This document shows, in pieces, positions 7,757 through 16,452 of a stretch of 34,295 nucleotides of DNA (the first letter of the stretch is position 1; each line of letters starts with the position of its first letter). The stretch lies in contig CANCQD010000011.1 of assembly GCA_947380285.1 (NCBI GenBank), positions 1-34,295 on the forward strand. The letters are read 5' to 3'. The notes under the pieces are model-generated. The model saw nothing but the letters and a program-made list of their open reading frames with translations, was not told where the DNA came from and ran no database searches. The position numbers and the translations under genes are program-made. The stretch is from Burkholderiaceae bacterium (GTDB lineage Bacteria > Pseudomonadota > Gammaproteobacteria > Burkholderiales > Burkholderiaceae).

Positions 7757-9114
7757 AGATTGAAAGCTCCCCATTCAAAGAATTAGATGGCAATACTGGT
7801 GTGGCAAATATGGATGCCTACTGGCTTCCCTACACACCCAATCGCTACTTCAAGAACAATCCCAAAATCATGGTGGCAGCAAAAGGGGTTTACTACACCG
7901 ATGACCATGGTCGCAAATTATTTGATGGTGCATCTGGTCTGTGGACTTCACCACTAGGCCATGGTGATCCTCGCATTATTGAAGCCATTCAAAAACAATA
8001 CCAAAAAATGGATTATGTCCCCGCCTTCCAAATGGCAGGGCCAGAAACATTTCGCTTAGCAGAAAGAATTGTCGGTTACGCACCAGCTGGATTAAACAAA
8101 GTATTTTTTGTGAACTCTGGTTCGGAAGCGGTCGACACTTCTTTGAAAATCGCTCTTGCCTATCACCGCGCAAAAGGTGAAGCTAGTCGCACTCGTTTTA
8201 TTGGTAGAGAGCGTGCCTACCACGGTGGATGCATAGGCGGAATCTCGGTTGGTGGAATACCAACGAATCGTAAATCGTTTGGCTCAGTAATGATGCCAGG
8301 GGTAGATCATCTGCCACATACACTCAATTTGTCTCAGATGGCCTTCTCCAAAGGCATGCCAACTTGGGGCGCACATTTAGCCGATGAGTTAGAGCGTATT
8401 GTTTTACTGCATGATGCAAGTAATATTGCAGCAGTCATTTTGGAACCTGTTCAAGGCTCTACTGGCGTGATTGTGCCGCCCGTTGGCTACTTACAAAAAA
8501 TCCGAGAAATTTGTGACAAGCACGGCATCCTGCTGATTTTTGATGAGGTGATTACCGGCTTCGGGCGCTTAGCTTCCAACTTTGGCGCTGATCGCTTTGG
8601 CGTTAAACCAGACATGATTACCTTTGCCAAAGCCATTACCAATGGTGTCATCCCAATGGGTGGTGTGATTGTGCGTGAAGACATCTATAACACCATTGTT
8701 GGTGCTGGCGGTCAAGAACAAGTCATTGAGTTTTTCCATGGCTTCACCTACTCCGGTCATCCTATAGCAACTGCAGCAGCCCATGCATCCCTGGATATTT
8801 TTGAATCCGATGGGATTATGGAAAAGACCAAAGTATTAGAGAAAGTACTTGAGGATGGTGTTCACTCCTTCAAGGGCATGCCTGGAATTTTGGATATTCG
8901 GAATTGTGGAGTGTCGGCGGGTATTGATTTAGAACCCATCGCTGGCAAGCCAGGCTTACGCGGCATGCAAGTTTTAGAAAGTTGTATTGAGAATGGAATA
9001 TTAGTTCGCATTACTGGAGATACGATTGCGCTCGGGCCACCCTTTGTAGCGACTCCATCTGAACTTGAATCCTTTATTGAGACTTTTGGCAAAGTTCTCA
9101 AGCAGGCTTTCTAA
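7753..9114 (+). CDS. Class III omega-amino acid:pyruvate aminotransferase
   Basis: PLP enzyme that moves a terminal amino group (for example from beta-alanine or another omega-amino acid or amine) to pyruvate, giving alanine and a semialdehyde. The N-terminal part closely recalls the Pseudomonas beta-alanine:pyruvate enzyme (YWLPYTPNRYFKNNP, GRKLFDGASGLWTS). PLP-site features are SGSEAVDT (residues 122-129), Asp264 in IFDEVITGFGR and the Schiff-base Lys293 in TFAKAITNG. At 453 residues it is full length. It overlaps the upstream deacylase by 4 bases and lies 2 bp before the carbamoylase-like gene. A carbamoyl-beta-alanine hydrolase followed by this enzyme would be the end of reductive pyrimidine breakdown, but the first two genes of that pathway are absent here. 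Confidence 0.92.
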   Translation: MKIESSPFKELDGNTGVANMDAYWLPYTPNRYFKNNPKIMVAAKGVYYTDDHGRKLFDGASGLWTSPLGHGDPRIIEAIQKQYQKMDYVPAFQMAGPETFRLAERIVGYAPAGLNKVFFVNSGSEAVDTSLKIALAYHRAKGEASRTRFIGRERAYHGGCIGGISVGGIPTNRKSFGSVMMPGVDHLPHTLNLSQMAFSKGMPTWGAHLADELERIVLLHDASNIAAVILEPVQGSTGVIVPPVGYLQKIREICDKHGILLIFDEVITGFGRLASNFGADRFGVKPDMITFAKAITNGVIPMGGVIVREDIYNTIVGAGGQEQVIEFFHGFTYSGHPIATAAAHASLDIFESDGIMEKTKVLEKVLEDGVHSFKGMPGILDIRNCGVSAGIDLEPIAGKPGLRGMQVLESCIENGILVRITGDTIALGPPFVATPSELESFIETFGKVLKQAF

Positions 9115-9116
9115 AG

Positions 9117-10385
9117 GTGGGAGCTGACAATGCCCCTCAGAATGTAGAGCAAAAGCTTCGCGTTCGCGGTGATCGGCTTTACCACTCTCTCCTAGACTTA
9201 GCTAAGATTGGCGCCACTCAAAAGGGTGGCGTTTGTCGTCTTGCCCTCACCGATTTAGATCAGCAAGGTCGTCAATGGGTCATTGACAAGGCTCTGAGCC
9301 TAGGACTGTCGGTTGTGACTGATCAAATTGGTAACACCTTTATGCGGCGCGCCGGCAAGAATTCCACTCTAGCACCAATCATGACAGGCAGTCATATTGA
9401 TACACAACCGACTGGTGGCAAATATGATGGCAATTATGGGGTGCTGGCAGGTCTAGAAGTAATCGAAACCTTGAATGATCACGGCATCGAAACTGAAGCT
9501 CCTATCGAAGTCGTTTTCTGGACTAATGAAGAAGGTTCACGCTTTACACCGGTAATGATGGGCTCAGGTGTTTTTGCTGGAGTCATTAGCCAAGAGCTTG
9601 CTTATGCAGCTCAAGACACTCAAGGGAAAAATGTTAAAGATGAGCTTACTCGCATTGGCTTCTTAGGCACTCAAAAGCCTGGAGACCACCCTTGCGCGGC
9701 TTACTTTGAAGCCCATATTGAACAAGGTCCTGTACTTGAACATCAGGACAAAATGATTGGTGTAGTTCCTGCGGTAATGGGCCTGCGTTGGTTTGATTGC
9801 ACAGTTCAAGGCTTTGAGGCCCACGCTGGACCAACGCCAATGGATATTCGAAATGACGCTCTACAGAACTCTCTGAGCATCATGCAAAAAGTGGTTGACC
9901 TTGCTAATCAATATGCACCGCATGGCAGAGGCACTGTTGGCATGGTGCAAGTTTTTCCCAATAGTAGAAATGTCATTCCAGGACGTGTGCAATTCTCGGT
10001 GGATATTCGCCATGCTGACGCGGCTATATTGGATCAGATGACCCTTCAGCTAAAAGAATGTATCCAAACAGTGGCTACTGATAAATCGATCACGATCGAT
10101 CTCAAAGAGGTATCGTATTTTCCACCTTGCAATTTTGATGAAGGTTGCATCAATGCCATACGTCAAGCCACTCTAAAACTTGGCTACTCACACATGGATG
10201 TTGTCTCCGGGGCTGGTCACGATGCCATTTATATGAATCGCCTTGCACCTACAGGAATGATTTTCATTCCCTGTAAAGATGGTGTCAGCCACAATGAAAT
10301 CGAAGATGCCAAAGCAGAACATCTAGAGGCTGGTGCTAATGTACTTTTGCACTCCATGTTAGCCTACGCCAAACCATCCAAATAA
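9117..10385 (+). CDS. Zn-dependent N-carbamoyl-amino-acid hydrolase / beta-ureidopropionase-like enzyme (M20 clan)
   Basis: Member of the AtzC/HyuC/beta-ureidopropionase family, which hydrolyses N-carbamoyl amino acids to the amino acid, CO2 and ammonia; some relatives hydrolyse other ureido compounds. Metal residues are visible: His93 (TGSHIDTQPTGG), Asp104 (KYDGNYGV), Glu138-Glu139 (WTNEEGSRF), a later histidine in YFEAHIEQGP, and the C-terminal GAGHDAIYM. The 422 residues are full length. The start is GTG at 9117, 2 bp after the transaminase stop; the nearby ATG (9130) is out of frame. It is likely coupled to the transaminase. Whether the substrate is carbamoyl-beta-alanine, allantoate-like or another ureide cannot be decided from sequence. 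Confidence 0.88.
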   Translation: MGADNAPQNVEQKLRVRGDRLYHSLLDLAKIGATQKGGVCRLALTDLDQQGRQWVIDKALSLGLSVVTDQIGNTFMRRAGKNSTLAPIMTGSHIDTQPTGGKYDGNYGVLAGLEVIETLNDHGIETEAPIEVVFWTNEEGSRFTPVMMGSGVFAGVISQELAYAAQDTQGKNVKDELTRIGFLGTQKPGDHPCAAYFEAHIEQGPVLEHQDKMIGVVPAVMGLRWFDCTVQGFEAHAGPTPMDIRNDALQNSLSIMQKVVDLANQYAPHGRGTVGMVQVFPNSRNVIPGRVQFSVDIRHADAAILDQMTLQLKECIQTVATDKSITIDLKEVSYFPPCNFDEGCINAIRQATLKLGYSHMDVVSGAGHDAIYMNRLAPTGMIFIPCKDGVSHNEIEDAKAEHLEAGANVLLHSMLAYAKPSK

Positions 10386-10401
10386 TCTCATTACAAAGAC
10401 G

Positions 10402-11925
10402 ATGACAGAGAAAAAAATAAGCGGCAAATGGGTTATTGCGCGCTTTCAACATGAAACCAATACCTTTTCGCCAATTAGGACGCGCCTAGAAGCATTTAAT
10501 CCACACTGGGGTGTGGATGCTTATCAAGATCAAAAGAACGCTAGAACGGCCATGGGTGCGTTTATACAAATCGCCCAAGAAGAAAATGTAGAGATCATTA
10601 CTCCTGTTAGTGGCTACGCCAATCCAAGCGGCACCGTTTGCGCTAAAGCATACAAACAAATATGTGACAGTATTGTGGCTGCAGTTGAGGCGGGATGCGA
10701 TGCTGTCCTTCTCGACCTCCATGGGGCGATGGTTTCTGAATTAGCTGTCGATGGAGAAGGCACCCTACTTCAAAGAATTAAAGCCATTGCACCCAACACT
10801 CCTGTTGCCGTAGCGCTTGATTTGCACGGTAATGTGACGCCTGCAATGGTTCAATCTAGCGACGTCATGGTTAGCTTTAAAACTTACCCACATATTGATA
10901 TGTATGAGACTGGCTTGCATACCGGCAAATTACTGCAAGAAACGCTCAAGGGAAAAATCAGCCCTTTCATCGTTTACCGTCAGATCCCTATCCTTTCTCA
11001 CACTCTCAGAAGCAATACCAATGAAGGGTCAATGAAAGCTGCAGTAGATGCAGCTATCGAGATGGAGTCTAGACCAGGTATTTTAGGAATCTCCATCATG
11101 GCTGGCTTTAGTCTCGCAGATTTTGAGGACGCCGGTATGTCGGTGATTGTGGTTGCCGATCAATATCAGGACCCATCAAATGGAAACGCTAATGCTGTAG
11201 CGGATGAATTGCAAAACATGATTATTTCTCAGGCGGATGGTTTCGTTTATGAAAGCACCCCTATTGAAGTTGCTCTACAGAAAGCTGCTGCAATTGCGAG
11301 TGGTGAGGGAGCGGGACCCGTTTTATTGCTCGATCATAGCGACAACGTGATGTCCGGCGGAACCTGTGACACCACAGACATATTAGAGGCCGCCCTGCAA
11401 TTTGGCTTGAGCAATATAGCCGCAGGACCACTAGCTGATCCAGAAACAGTCAAAAAATTAATCGCAGCAGGCCTTAATCAAGAGATCACAATTGAGCTGG
11501 GAAATAAATCCGGCTGGACCTATCGCGGCAAAGCAAAGCCCCCTTTAAAAATGACTGGGGTTGTCAAAGCCATTAGTGATGGCAAGATTACAGTAACAGG
11601 CCCTATCTTCAATGGCTCCATCTTAAACATGGGTCCTAGCGTATTGTTCAAAACAAATGATGTAGAAATTGTGATTAGCTCTGAACGAGTTGAGCCTTAT
11701 GACATTGCGGTGATGACTGACCTAGGGATTGACTTGCAAAGTAAGTCCTATGTCCTACTCAAATCTCGGATGTATTGCCGACCCGTTTTCTTTCCATTAA
11801 GCAAAGGCTATGTAGAGTGCGACTCTGATCAAGGTGGTCCTACCAGCTCAAATTATGATTGGTTTGATATTCAGCATATTCGACGTCCAATCTATCCGCT
11901 TGATGTAGGGGCTGGCCCCCAATAA
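10402..11925 (+). CDS. M81 family metallopeptidase (MlrC/microcystinase C-like)
   Basis: Zinc metallopeptidase family named after MlrC of sphingomonads, which cleaves the linear tetrapeptide product of microcystin. Most relatives have unknown substrates. The 507 residues show the N-terminal HETNTFSP motif (residues 17-24), DLHGAMVSE (105-113) and Asp140-His142 (ALDLHGNV) with His164 (YPHIDMYETG). The His-to-His spacing of 22 matches the zinc ligands of MlrC. The C-terminal MlrC domain is present (LLDHSDNVMSGGTCDTTDIL). It follows the carbamoylase-like gene by 16 bp and precedes the exporter by 10 bp. No mlrA or mlrB is nearby, so microcystin use should not be assumed. No signal peptide is seen. 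Confidence 0.9.
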   Translation: MTEKKISGKWVIARFQHETNTFSPIRTRLEAFNPHWGVDAYQDQKNARTAMGAFIQIAQEENVEIITPVSGYANPSGTVCAKAYKQICDSIVAAVEAGCDAVLLDLHGAMVSELAVDGEGTLLQRIKAIAPNTPVAVALDLHGNVTPAMVQSSDVMVSFKTYPHIDMYETGLHTGKLLQETLKGKISPFIVYRQIPILSHTLRSNTNEGSMKAAVDAAIEMESRPGILGISIMAGFSLADFEDAGMSVIVVADQYQDPSNGNANAVADELQNMIISQADGFVYESTPIEVALQKAAAIASGEGAGPVLLLDHSDNVMSGGTCDTTDILEAALQFGLSNIAAGPLADPETVKKLIAAGLNQEITIELGNKSGWTYRGKAKPPLKMTGVVKAISDGKITVTGPIFNGSILNMGPSVLFKTNDVEIVISSERVEPYDIAVMTDLGIDLQSKSYVLLKSRMYCRPVFFPLSKGYVECDSDQGGPTSSNYDWFDIQHIRRPIYPLDVGAGPQ

Positions 11926-11935
11926 GCGGGGCACT

Positions 11936-12565
11936 ATGATGCTGTCCATCTTTAGTCTTCCTGAGCTAATTTCACTAGTGATCTTTACCGCGGCGATGTC
12001 CTTCTCCCCGGGTCCAAACACCATGCTCACCACGGCAATTGCTACCAATGAAGGTATACGCAAAACAATCCCATTTGCATTAGCAGTCCCAGTGGGATGG
12101 CTGGTGATCATGATCAGTTGCGGCCTAGGCATAGGCACTGTCATTATTGAAATACCCAGCCTGAGATTGGGTATTAAGTTACTTGGATGCGCTTACTTGA
12201 TGTGGCTTTCTTATAAATTATGCAAAAGCAAAAAATTACTTGAGGTGAACGCCTCAAAACTCAATATTAATTTCCCTAAAGGCGTTTTGCTGCAGTTTTT
12301 AAATATCAAGGTGTGGCTTTTAGCAATCACCATCACGGGCACCTGGATTATTGATGCTAATGGTCAGCCCAGCACCAATCCAAACGAACGGCTTGCGCTA
12401 TCTTGCGCAGTAGTCATGTTTTTTGCATTTACCAGCAATATGTCGTATGCAATGGCTGGCGCCCTATTTAGGACTTGGCTAGGAACCGGAAATCGCCTGG
12501 TGATCTTTAACTACTTCCTAGCCCTCGTATTAATGCTGACTGCTCTGTGGACCCTCAGCATTTAA
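11936..12565 (+). CDS. LysE/RhtB family amino acid exporter
   Basis: Inner-membrane exporter of the LysE/RhtB family, which relieves build-up of amino acids or analogues. The 209-residue protein is strongly hydrophobic, with about six spans and the family signature FSPGPNTMLTTA near residues 23-34. The N-terminus has tandem ATGs (11936 and 11939) after GCGGGGC. It is the last gene of the operon starting at lrgA and ends 13 bp before the convergent oppF stop. Given the transaminase upstream, alanine or a released amino acid is a reasonable cargo, but this is inferred from the operon only. Confidence 0.87.
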   Translation: MMLSIFSLPELISLVIFTAAMSFSPGPNTMLTTAIATNEGIRKTIPFALAVPVGWLVIMISCGLGIGTVIIEIPSLRLGIKLLGCAYLMWLSYKLCKSKKLLEVNASKLNINFPKGVLLQFLNIKVWLLAITITGTWIIDANGQPSTNPNERLALSCAVVMFFAFTSNMSYAMAGALFRTWLGTGNRLVIFNYFLALVLMLTALWTLSI

Positions 12566-12578
12566 CTGAAAAGAGATT

Positions 12579-13565
12579 TCATGAGGTATTGAGCTTGAAG
12601 TGGCAGGCTACAAAGTGCCCAGGAGAAACTTCCTCTAATTTTGGCTCTTCTCGTTTACAACGCTCTTGCGCATAAATACAGCGCGTATGGAAGTGGCATC
12701 CACTAGGGCGATTAATCGGGCTAGGTACATCTCCACCTAAAACAATCTGATTACGTTGCCTAGTTGGGTCCGGAATAGGAACCGCCGACAATAAGGCTTC
12801 AGTATAGGGATGGGATGGGCGAGAGAACAACTCTGCTGTTTCTGCTAACTCAACTACGCGCCCTAAATACATCACAGCGATACGATGGCTGATGTGCTTC
12901 ACCACCGCCAAGTCGTGCGCAATAAACAAATAGGACACACCAAATTCTTTTTGCAGATCGCCCAATAAGTTAATCACCTGAGCCTGAACTGATACGTCCA
13001 ATGCAGATACAGGCTCATCACACATAATGAGCTTTGGCTTGACCGATAACGCACGCGCAATCCCTAAGCGCTGTCGCTGGCCACCTGAGAACTCATGGGG
13101 ATAGCGTAGCATTTGATCCGGGCGCAAGCCAACCAAGGCAAATAACTCTTTGACTCGCTCACGACCCTCTGCTTGTGTCAGCTTCTCAAAATTACGCAAT
13201 GGCTCAGACACAATATCAGCAGCCCGCATGCGTGGATTTAATGAAGAGTATGGGTCCTGAAAAACCGCCTGAATCTCTTTTCTAAAGGGTCGCATCTCTG
13301 AGCGTGAGAGTTCATCGATGCGCTCTCCACGCCACAGAATTTCACCGGCAGTGGGATCTAATAGACGCAGAATGGTTCTACCGACAGTAGATTTACCGCA
13401 ACCACTCTCCCCTACCAAGCCTAAAGTTTCACCTTCATAGATAGTAAAGCTCACGCCATCGACTGCGTATACATAACCCGCAATCTTACTAAGTAATCCC
13501 TTGCGAATGGGATAGTGCTTGCATAAATTATTGAGCTCTAAGAGCACTTTTTGATTTTTACTCAT
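12579..13565 (-). CDS. oppF: Peptide ABC transporter ATPase, OppF/DppF type
   Basis: One of two ATPases that power a peptide/nickel-type (PepT class) importer at the cytoplasmic face of the membrane. The 328 residues contain Walker [10 protein letters not shown] (residues 52-60), the Q-loop [12 protein letters not shown], signature [15 protein letters not shown], Walker [14 protein letters not shown] and H-loop LFIAHDL. The C-terminal extension [14 protein letters not shown] is the cysteine-containing region typical of OppD/OppF proteins. It is the last gene of the amidase-opp operon and overlaps oppD by 8 bases. Symbols follow the family; the true substrate may be dipeptides or another small compound. 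Confidence 0.93.
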   Translation of the reverse strand: MSKNQKVLLELNNLCKHYPIRKGLLSKIAGYVYAVDGVSFTIYEGETLGLVGESGCGKSTVGRTILRLLDPTAGEILWRGERIDELSRSEMRPFRKEIQAVFQDPYSSLNPRMRAADIVSEPLRNFEKLTQAEGRERVKELFALVGLRPDQMLRYPHEFSGGQRQRLGIARALSVKPKLIMCDEPVSALDVSVQAQVINLLGDLQKEFGVSYLFIAHDLAVVKHISHRIAVMYLGRVVELAETAELFSRPSHPYTEALLSAVPIPDPTRQRNQIVLGGDVPSPINRPSGCHFHTRCIYAQERCKREEPKLEEVSPGHFVACHFKLNTS

Positions 13566-14565
13566 GCACTACTCCAGCTGCAGATATTGGATTCCAGCAT
13601 GAGACCCAGTGACCGTCGCCATGATCTTGCAAAACAGGAGACTCTTGCGTACAGCGCTCACTTGCTACAGAGCAACGCGGCGCAAAGGCGCACCCAATAA
13701 TTTCAGTTTTCATTGATGGGACCATGCCGGGAATTTCAACCAATCTCTTGGTACTAGCATCGTCTAAACGCGGCATAGAATTTAATAAACCCAATGTATA
13801 GGGGTGCATGGGTTTAGCAAATAGATCAAATACACTAGCCTCTTCTACTTTACGGCCGGCATACATCACTACTACCCTTTGCGCCATTTCAGCTACAACA
13901 CCTAAGTCATGGGTAATCAAAATAATGGCAGCGCGCGTACGATCTCGCAACTCACGCATGAGGTTCAAAATTTGCGCCTGAATAGTCACATCTAATGCGG
14001 TAGTAGGCTCATCTGCAATCAAAATCTCTGGGTCACAGGCTAATGCCATCGCAATCATGATGCGTTGACGCATACCACCTGAAAGCTGGTGTGGATACTC
14101 ATCAATCCGTCTTTCTGGTTCAGAAATATTCACCAACTTCAGTAATTCTAAGATCCGAGTGCGCGCTTCATCTTTGGTGCAATGCCGATGCAGCTCAAGA
14201 ACCTCGCTAATTTGCCTACCAATTGTCAGTACCGGATTAAGCGATGTCATTGGCTCCTGGAAGATCATCGAGATCTTATCCCCCCGAATATCCCTCATCT
14301 CATCTTCAGAGAGCTCAAGGAGATCCTTGCCATGAAAAAGAATTGAGCCAGAAACAATTTTTCCAGGGGGCGAAGGAATCAAGCGCAGCAAAGATAACGA
14401 TGTAACGCTTTTGCCGCAACCCGACTCTCCAACAATCGCGAGTGTTTCGCCTTCAGAAATTGAAAAAGAGACGCCATCTACTGAGCGAACTACGCCATCG
14501 CGCGTATAAAAATACGTGCGCAGATCCTTAACCTCTAAGATCGACTTTCCAGTGCTTTGACTCAT
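13558..14565 (-). CDS. oppD: Peptide ABC transporter ATPase, OppD/DppD type
   Basis: Partner ATPase of OppF in the same importer. Features in the 335 residues: Walker A GESGCGKS (46-53), Q-loop IFQEPMTSLNPV, signature LSGGMRQRIMIAMAL, Walker B EILIADEPTTALD, H-loop LITHDL, and the C-terminal CAFAPRCSVASERC region. EPMTSLNPV and GGMRQR are typical of OppD as opposed to OppF. It lies 3 bp after oppC and overlaps oppF by 8 bases, so stoichiometric translation of the two ATPases is likely. Confidence 0.93.
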   Translation of the reverse strand: MSQSTGKSILEVKDLRTYFYTRDGVVRSVDGVSFSISEGETLAIVGESGCGKSVTSLSLLRLIPSPPGKIVSGSILFHGKDLLELSEDEMRDIRGDKISMIFQEPMTSLNPVLTIGRQISEVLELHRHCTKDEARTRILELLKLVNISEPERRIDEYPHQLSGGMRQRIMIAMALACDPEILIADEPTTALDVTIQAQILNLMRELRDRTRAAIILITHDLGVVAEMAQRVVVMYAGRKVEEASVFDLFAKPMHPYTLGLLNSMPRLDDASTKRLVEIPGMVPSMKTEIIGCAFAPRCSVASERCTQESPVLQDHGDGHWVSCWNPISAAGVVHE

Positions 14566-14568
14566 TGC

Positions 14569-15471
14569 TTACATTCTCCTGGAAAGACGAGGATCCAATG
14601 CATCCCGCAAGCCGTCACCTAAATAATTGACCGCGAGCACTGTTGCAGAAAGAAAAATGGATGGAAATAAAATGAGGTAGCCGGCAATCTGAAACAAGCT
14701 TCTCGATTCGGCCATGATATTTCCCCAACTCGGAATATTAGGGGGCGTGCCAGCGCCAATAAACGAGAGAATGGCTTCTGTAATCATTGCGGATGCACAA
14801 ATATAGGTAGCCTGAACCAGAAGTGGCGCAGCAATGTTCGGCAAGATATGGCGCACTAAGGTTTTCATCAAAGGCGTACCTGATGCTGCAGCAGCTTCGA
14901 CGTAAGGTTGCTCACGTAAACCTAAGACCAAACTACGCACCAAGCGCACTACCCGTGGAACCTCTGCCAGCGTGATGGCAATGATGACGTTTTCAATACT
15001 GGCTTTAGTTAAAGCCATTAAGGCAATCGCCAATAAAATGGAAGGGATGGACATCAAACCATCCATGATGCGCATCACAATCGCATCTAACCAGCGGATA
15101 AAGCCCGTCACCAAGCCAATCGATAAGCCAATCACCGTACTCAAAAATGCAACAGCAATACCAACCATTAAAGAAACTCGCGCGCCATACATGACGCGAC
15201 TGTAGACATCTCTTCCTAAGGCATCTGTGCCAAACCAATTATCCCAGCTAGGCGGCTTGAGACGATTCAAAGGCGCGACCGATTGTGGATCGATGGTTCC
15301 CAGGAAGGGCGCAAAAATAGCGATGAAGGTCATGAGCAACAATGTTGCTGCACCAATGACTGCAAAAGGATAGCGCTTGTAAACAGCAGGTAGCTGCACG
15401 CTCAAAAATAAACGTACTTTTGAAATCTGCACCGACTCACTTACTGCGCCCATAGCATTGTTATTAATCAT
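14569..15471 (-). CDS. oppC: Peptide ABC transporter permease, OppC/DppC type
   Basis: Second permease subunit of the importer. Its 300 residues have a cytoplasmic N-terminus, a first span at about 37-56 (FAVIGAATLLLMTFIAIFAP), the periplasmic segment NWFGTDALGRDVYSRVMYG characteristic of OppC, and the EAA-loop EAAAASGTPLMKTLVRHILPN that contacts the ATPase. It lies 5 bp after oppB and 3 bp before oppD. Everything expected of a full-length family member is present. Confidence 0.93.
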   Translation of the reverse strand: MINNNAMGAVSESVQISKVRLFLSVQLPAVYKRYPFAVIGAATLLLMTFIAIFAPFLGTIDPQSVAPLNRLKPPSWDNWFGTDALGRDVYSRVMYGARVSLMVGIAVAFLSTVIGLSIGLVTGFIRWLDAIVMRIMDGLMSIPSILLAIALMALTKASIENVIIAITLAEVPRVVRLVRSLVLGLREQPYVEAAAASGTPLMKTLVRHILPNIAAPLLVQATYICASAMITEAILSFIGAGTPPNIPSWGNIMAESRSLFQIAGYLILFPSIFLSATVLAVNYLGDGLRDALDPRLSRRM

Positions 15472-15476
15472 AGGAC

Positions 15477-16418
15477 CTAGTAACGAATGCGAGGATCAAA
15501 AAAGACATACGACAAATCAATGAATAAATTAATAAGGACGTAGGTCGCTGAAAAAATCAAAATCACCCCTTGAATAATGGGATAGTCACGACGCAAAATG
15601 GCATCCACAGTCAAGCGCCCTATTCCTGGGATAGCAAAAACAGTTTCCGTCACCACTGCCCCGGAGATGAGTAGGCCAATACCAATACCGATAATCGTAA
15701 TAATGGGAACGGCCGCATTTTTAAGCGCATGGTGAATCATGATGTTGCGCTCTGTTAAGCCCTTAGCCTGCGCTGTCCGAATATAGTCTTGGGACAAGAC
15801 ATCTAAGACGCTGGCACGCGTAATACGGGCAATTAAAGCTGCGTATACCGTACCCAGCGCTATGCTGGGTAGAATCAAATGCTTTAACCAAGGCCAAATA
15901 CCCTCACTAATGGGGCGATAACCCTGCACTGGCAACCAATTTAACTGCAAGGAAAAGAGCAGTATTAATAAATAAGCCAAAACAAAGACGGGAATAGAAA
16001 ATCCTAGAACAGAAAATCCCATAATGGCGTGATCTAACTTACCTTCAGCGCGGGCAGCTGCAATTGCACCAAGGGGTACAGAAGTTAAAATGGCCACAAT
16101 TAAAGTACAAATCGTCAGAGATAAAGTAGGCTCCACCCTTTGACCAATGAGCTTGGAAACAGGCAGGCTATTAAAAATAGATGTTCCCAAATCACCATGC
16201 AGCAAAGCCCATACCCAGCTTCCAAAGCGCACTAAGAATGGCTGATCTAGACCGAGAGATTGACGAATTCGGGCGATGTCCTCGGATGTTGCTACATCTC
16301 CCGCGATAACGGCAGCGGGATCGCCAGGCGTGAGATACAAGAGAGAGAAAACAACAAACGCAACGACGGCCATCACGACCACCGTTGCGCCCAAGCGTCT
16401 TACGATATAAGAAAGCAA
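15477..16418 (-). CDS. oppB: Peptide ABC transporter permease, OppB/DppB type
   Basis: First permease subunit. The 313 residues begin with the standard MLSYIVRRLGATVVVMAVVA membrane anchor, followed by LTPGDPAAVIAGDVAT and the helix IRQSLGLDQPFLVRF. The EAA-type loop is DYIRTAQAKGLTERNIMIHHALKNA, and the end is LIDLSYVFFDPRIRY, a near-invariant end for this family. The gene starts 34 bp after the binding-protein stop and lies 5 bp before oppC. Confidence 0.93.
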   Translation of the reverse strand: MLSYIVRRLGATVVVMAVVAFVVFSLLYLTPGDPAAVIAGDVATSEDIARIRQSLGLDQPFLVRFGSWVWALLHGDLGTSIFNSLPVSKLIGQRVEPTLSLTICTLIVAILTSVPLGAIAAARAEGKLDHAIMGFSVLGFSIPVFVLAYLLILLFSLQLNWLPVQGYRPISEGIWPWLKHLILPSIALGTVYAALIARITRASVLDVLSQDYIRTAQAKGLTERNIMIHHALKNAAVPIITIIGIGIGLLISGAVVTETVFAIPGIGRLTVDAILRRDYPIIQGVILIFSATYVLINLFIDLSYVFFDPRIRY

Positions 16419-16452
16419 AAAATAACTCCTAAAAACTTAGTAATGAAGGAAA

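Noticed and set aside
7753..10385. Complete reductive pyrimidine catabolism
   Set aside because: Carbamoylase-like and transaminase genes fit its last steps, but dihydropyrimidine dehydrogenase and dihydropyrimidinase are absent from the window.
10402..11925. Microcystin degradation cluster
   Set aside because: Only an MlrC-family gene is present; mlrA, mlrB and mlrD are missing, and M81 proteins are widespread in bacteria that do not degrade microcystin.
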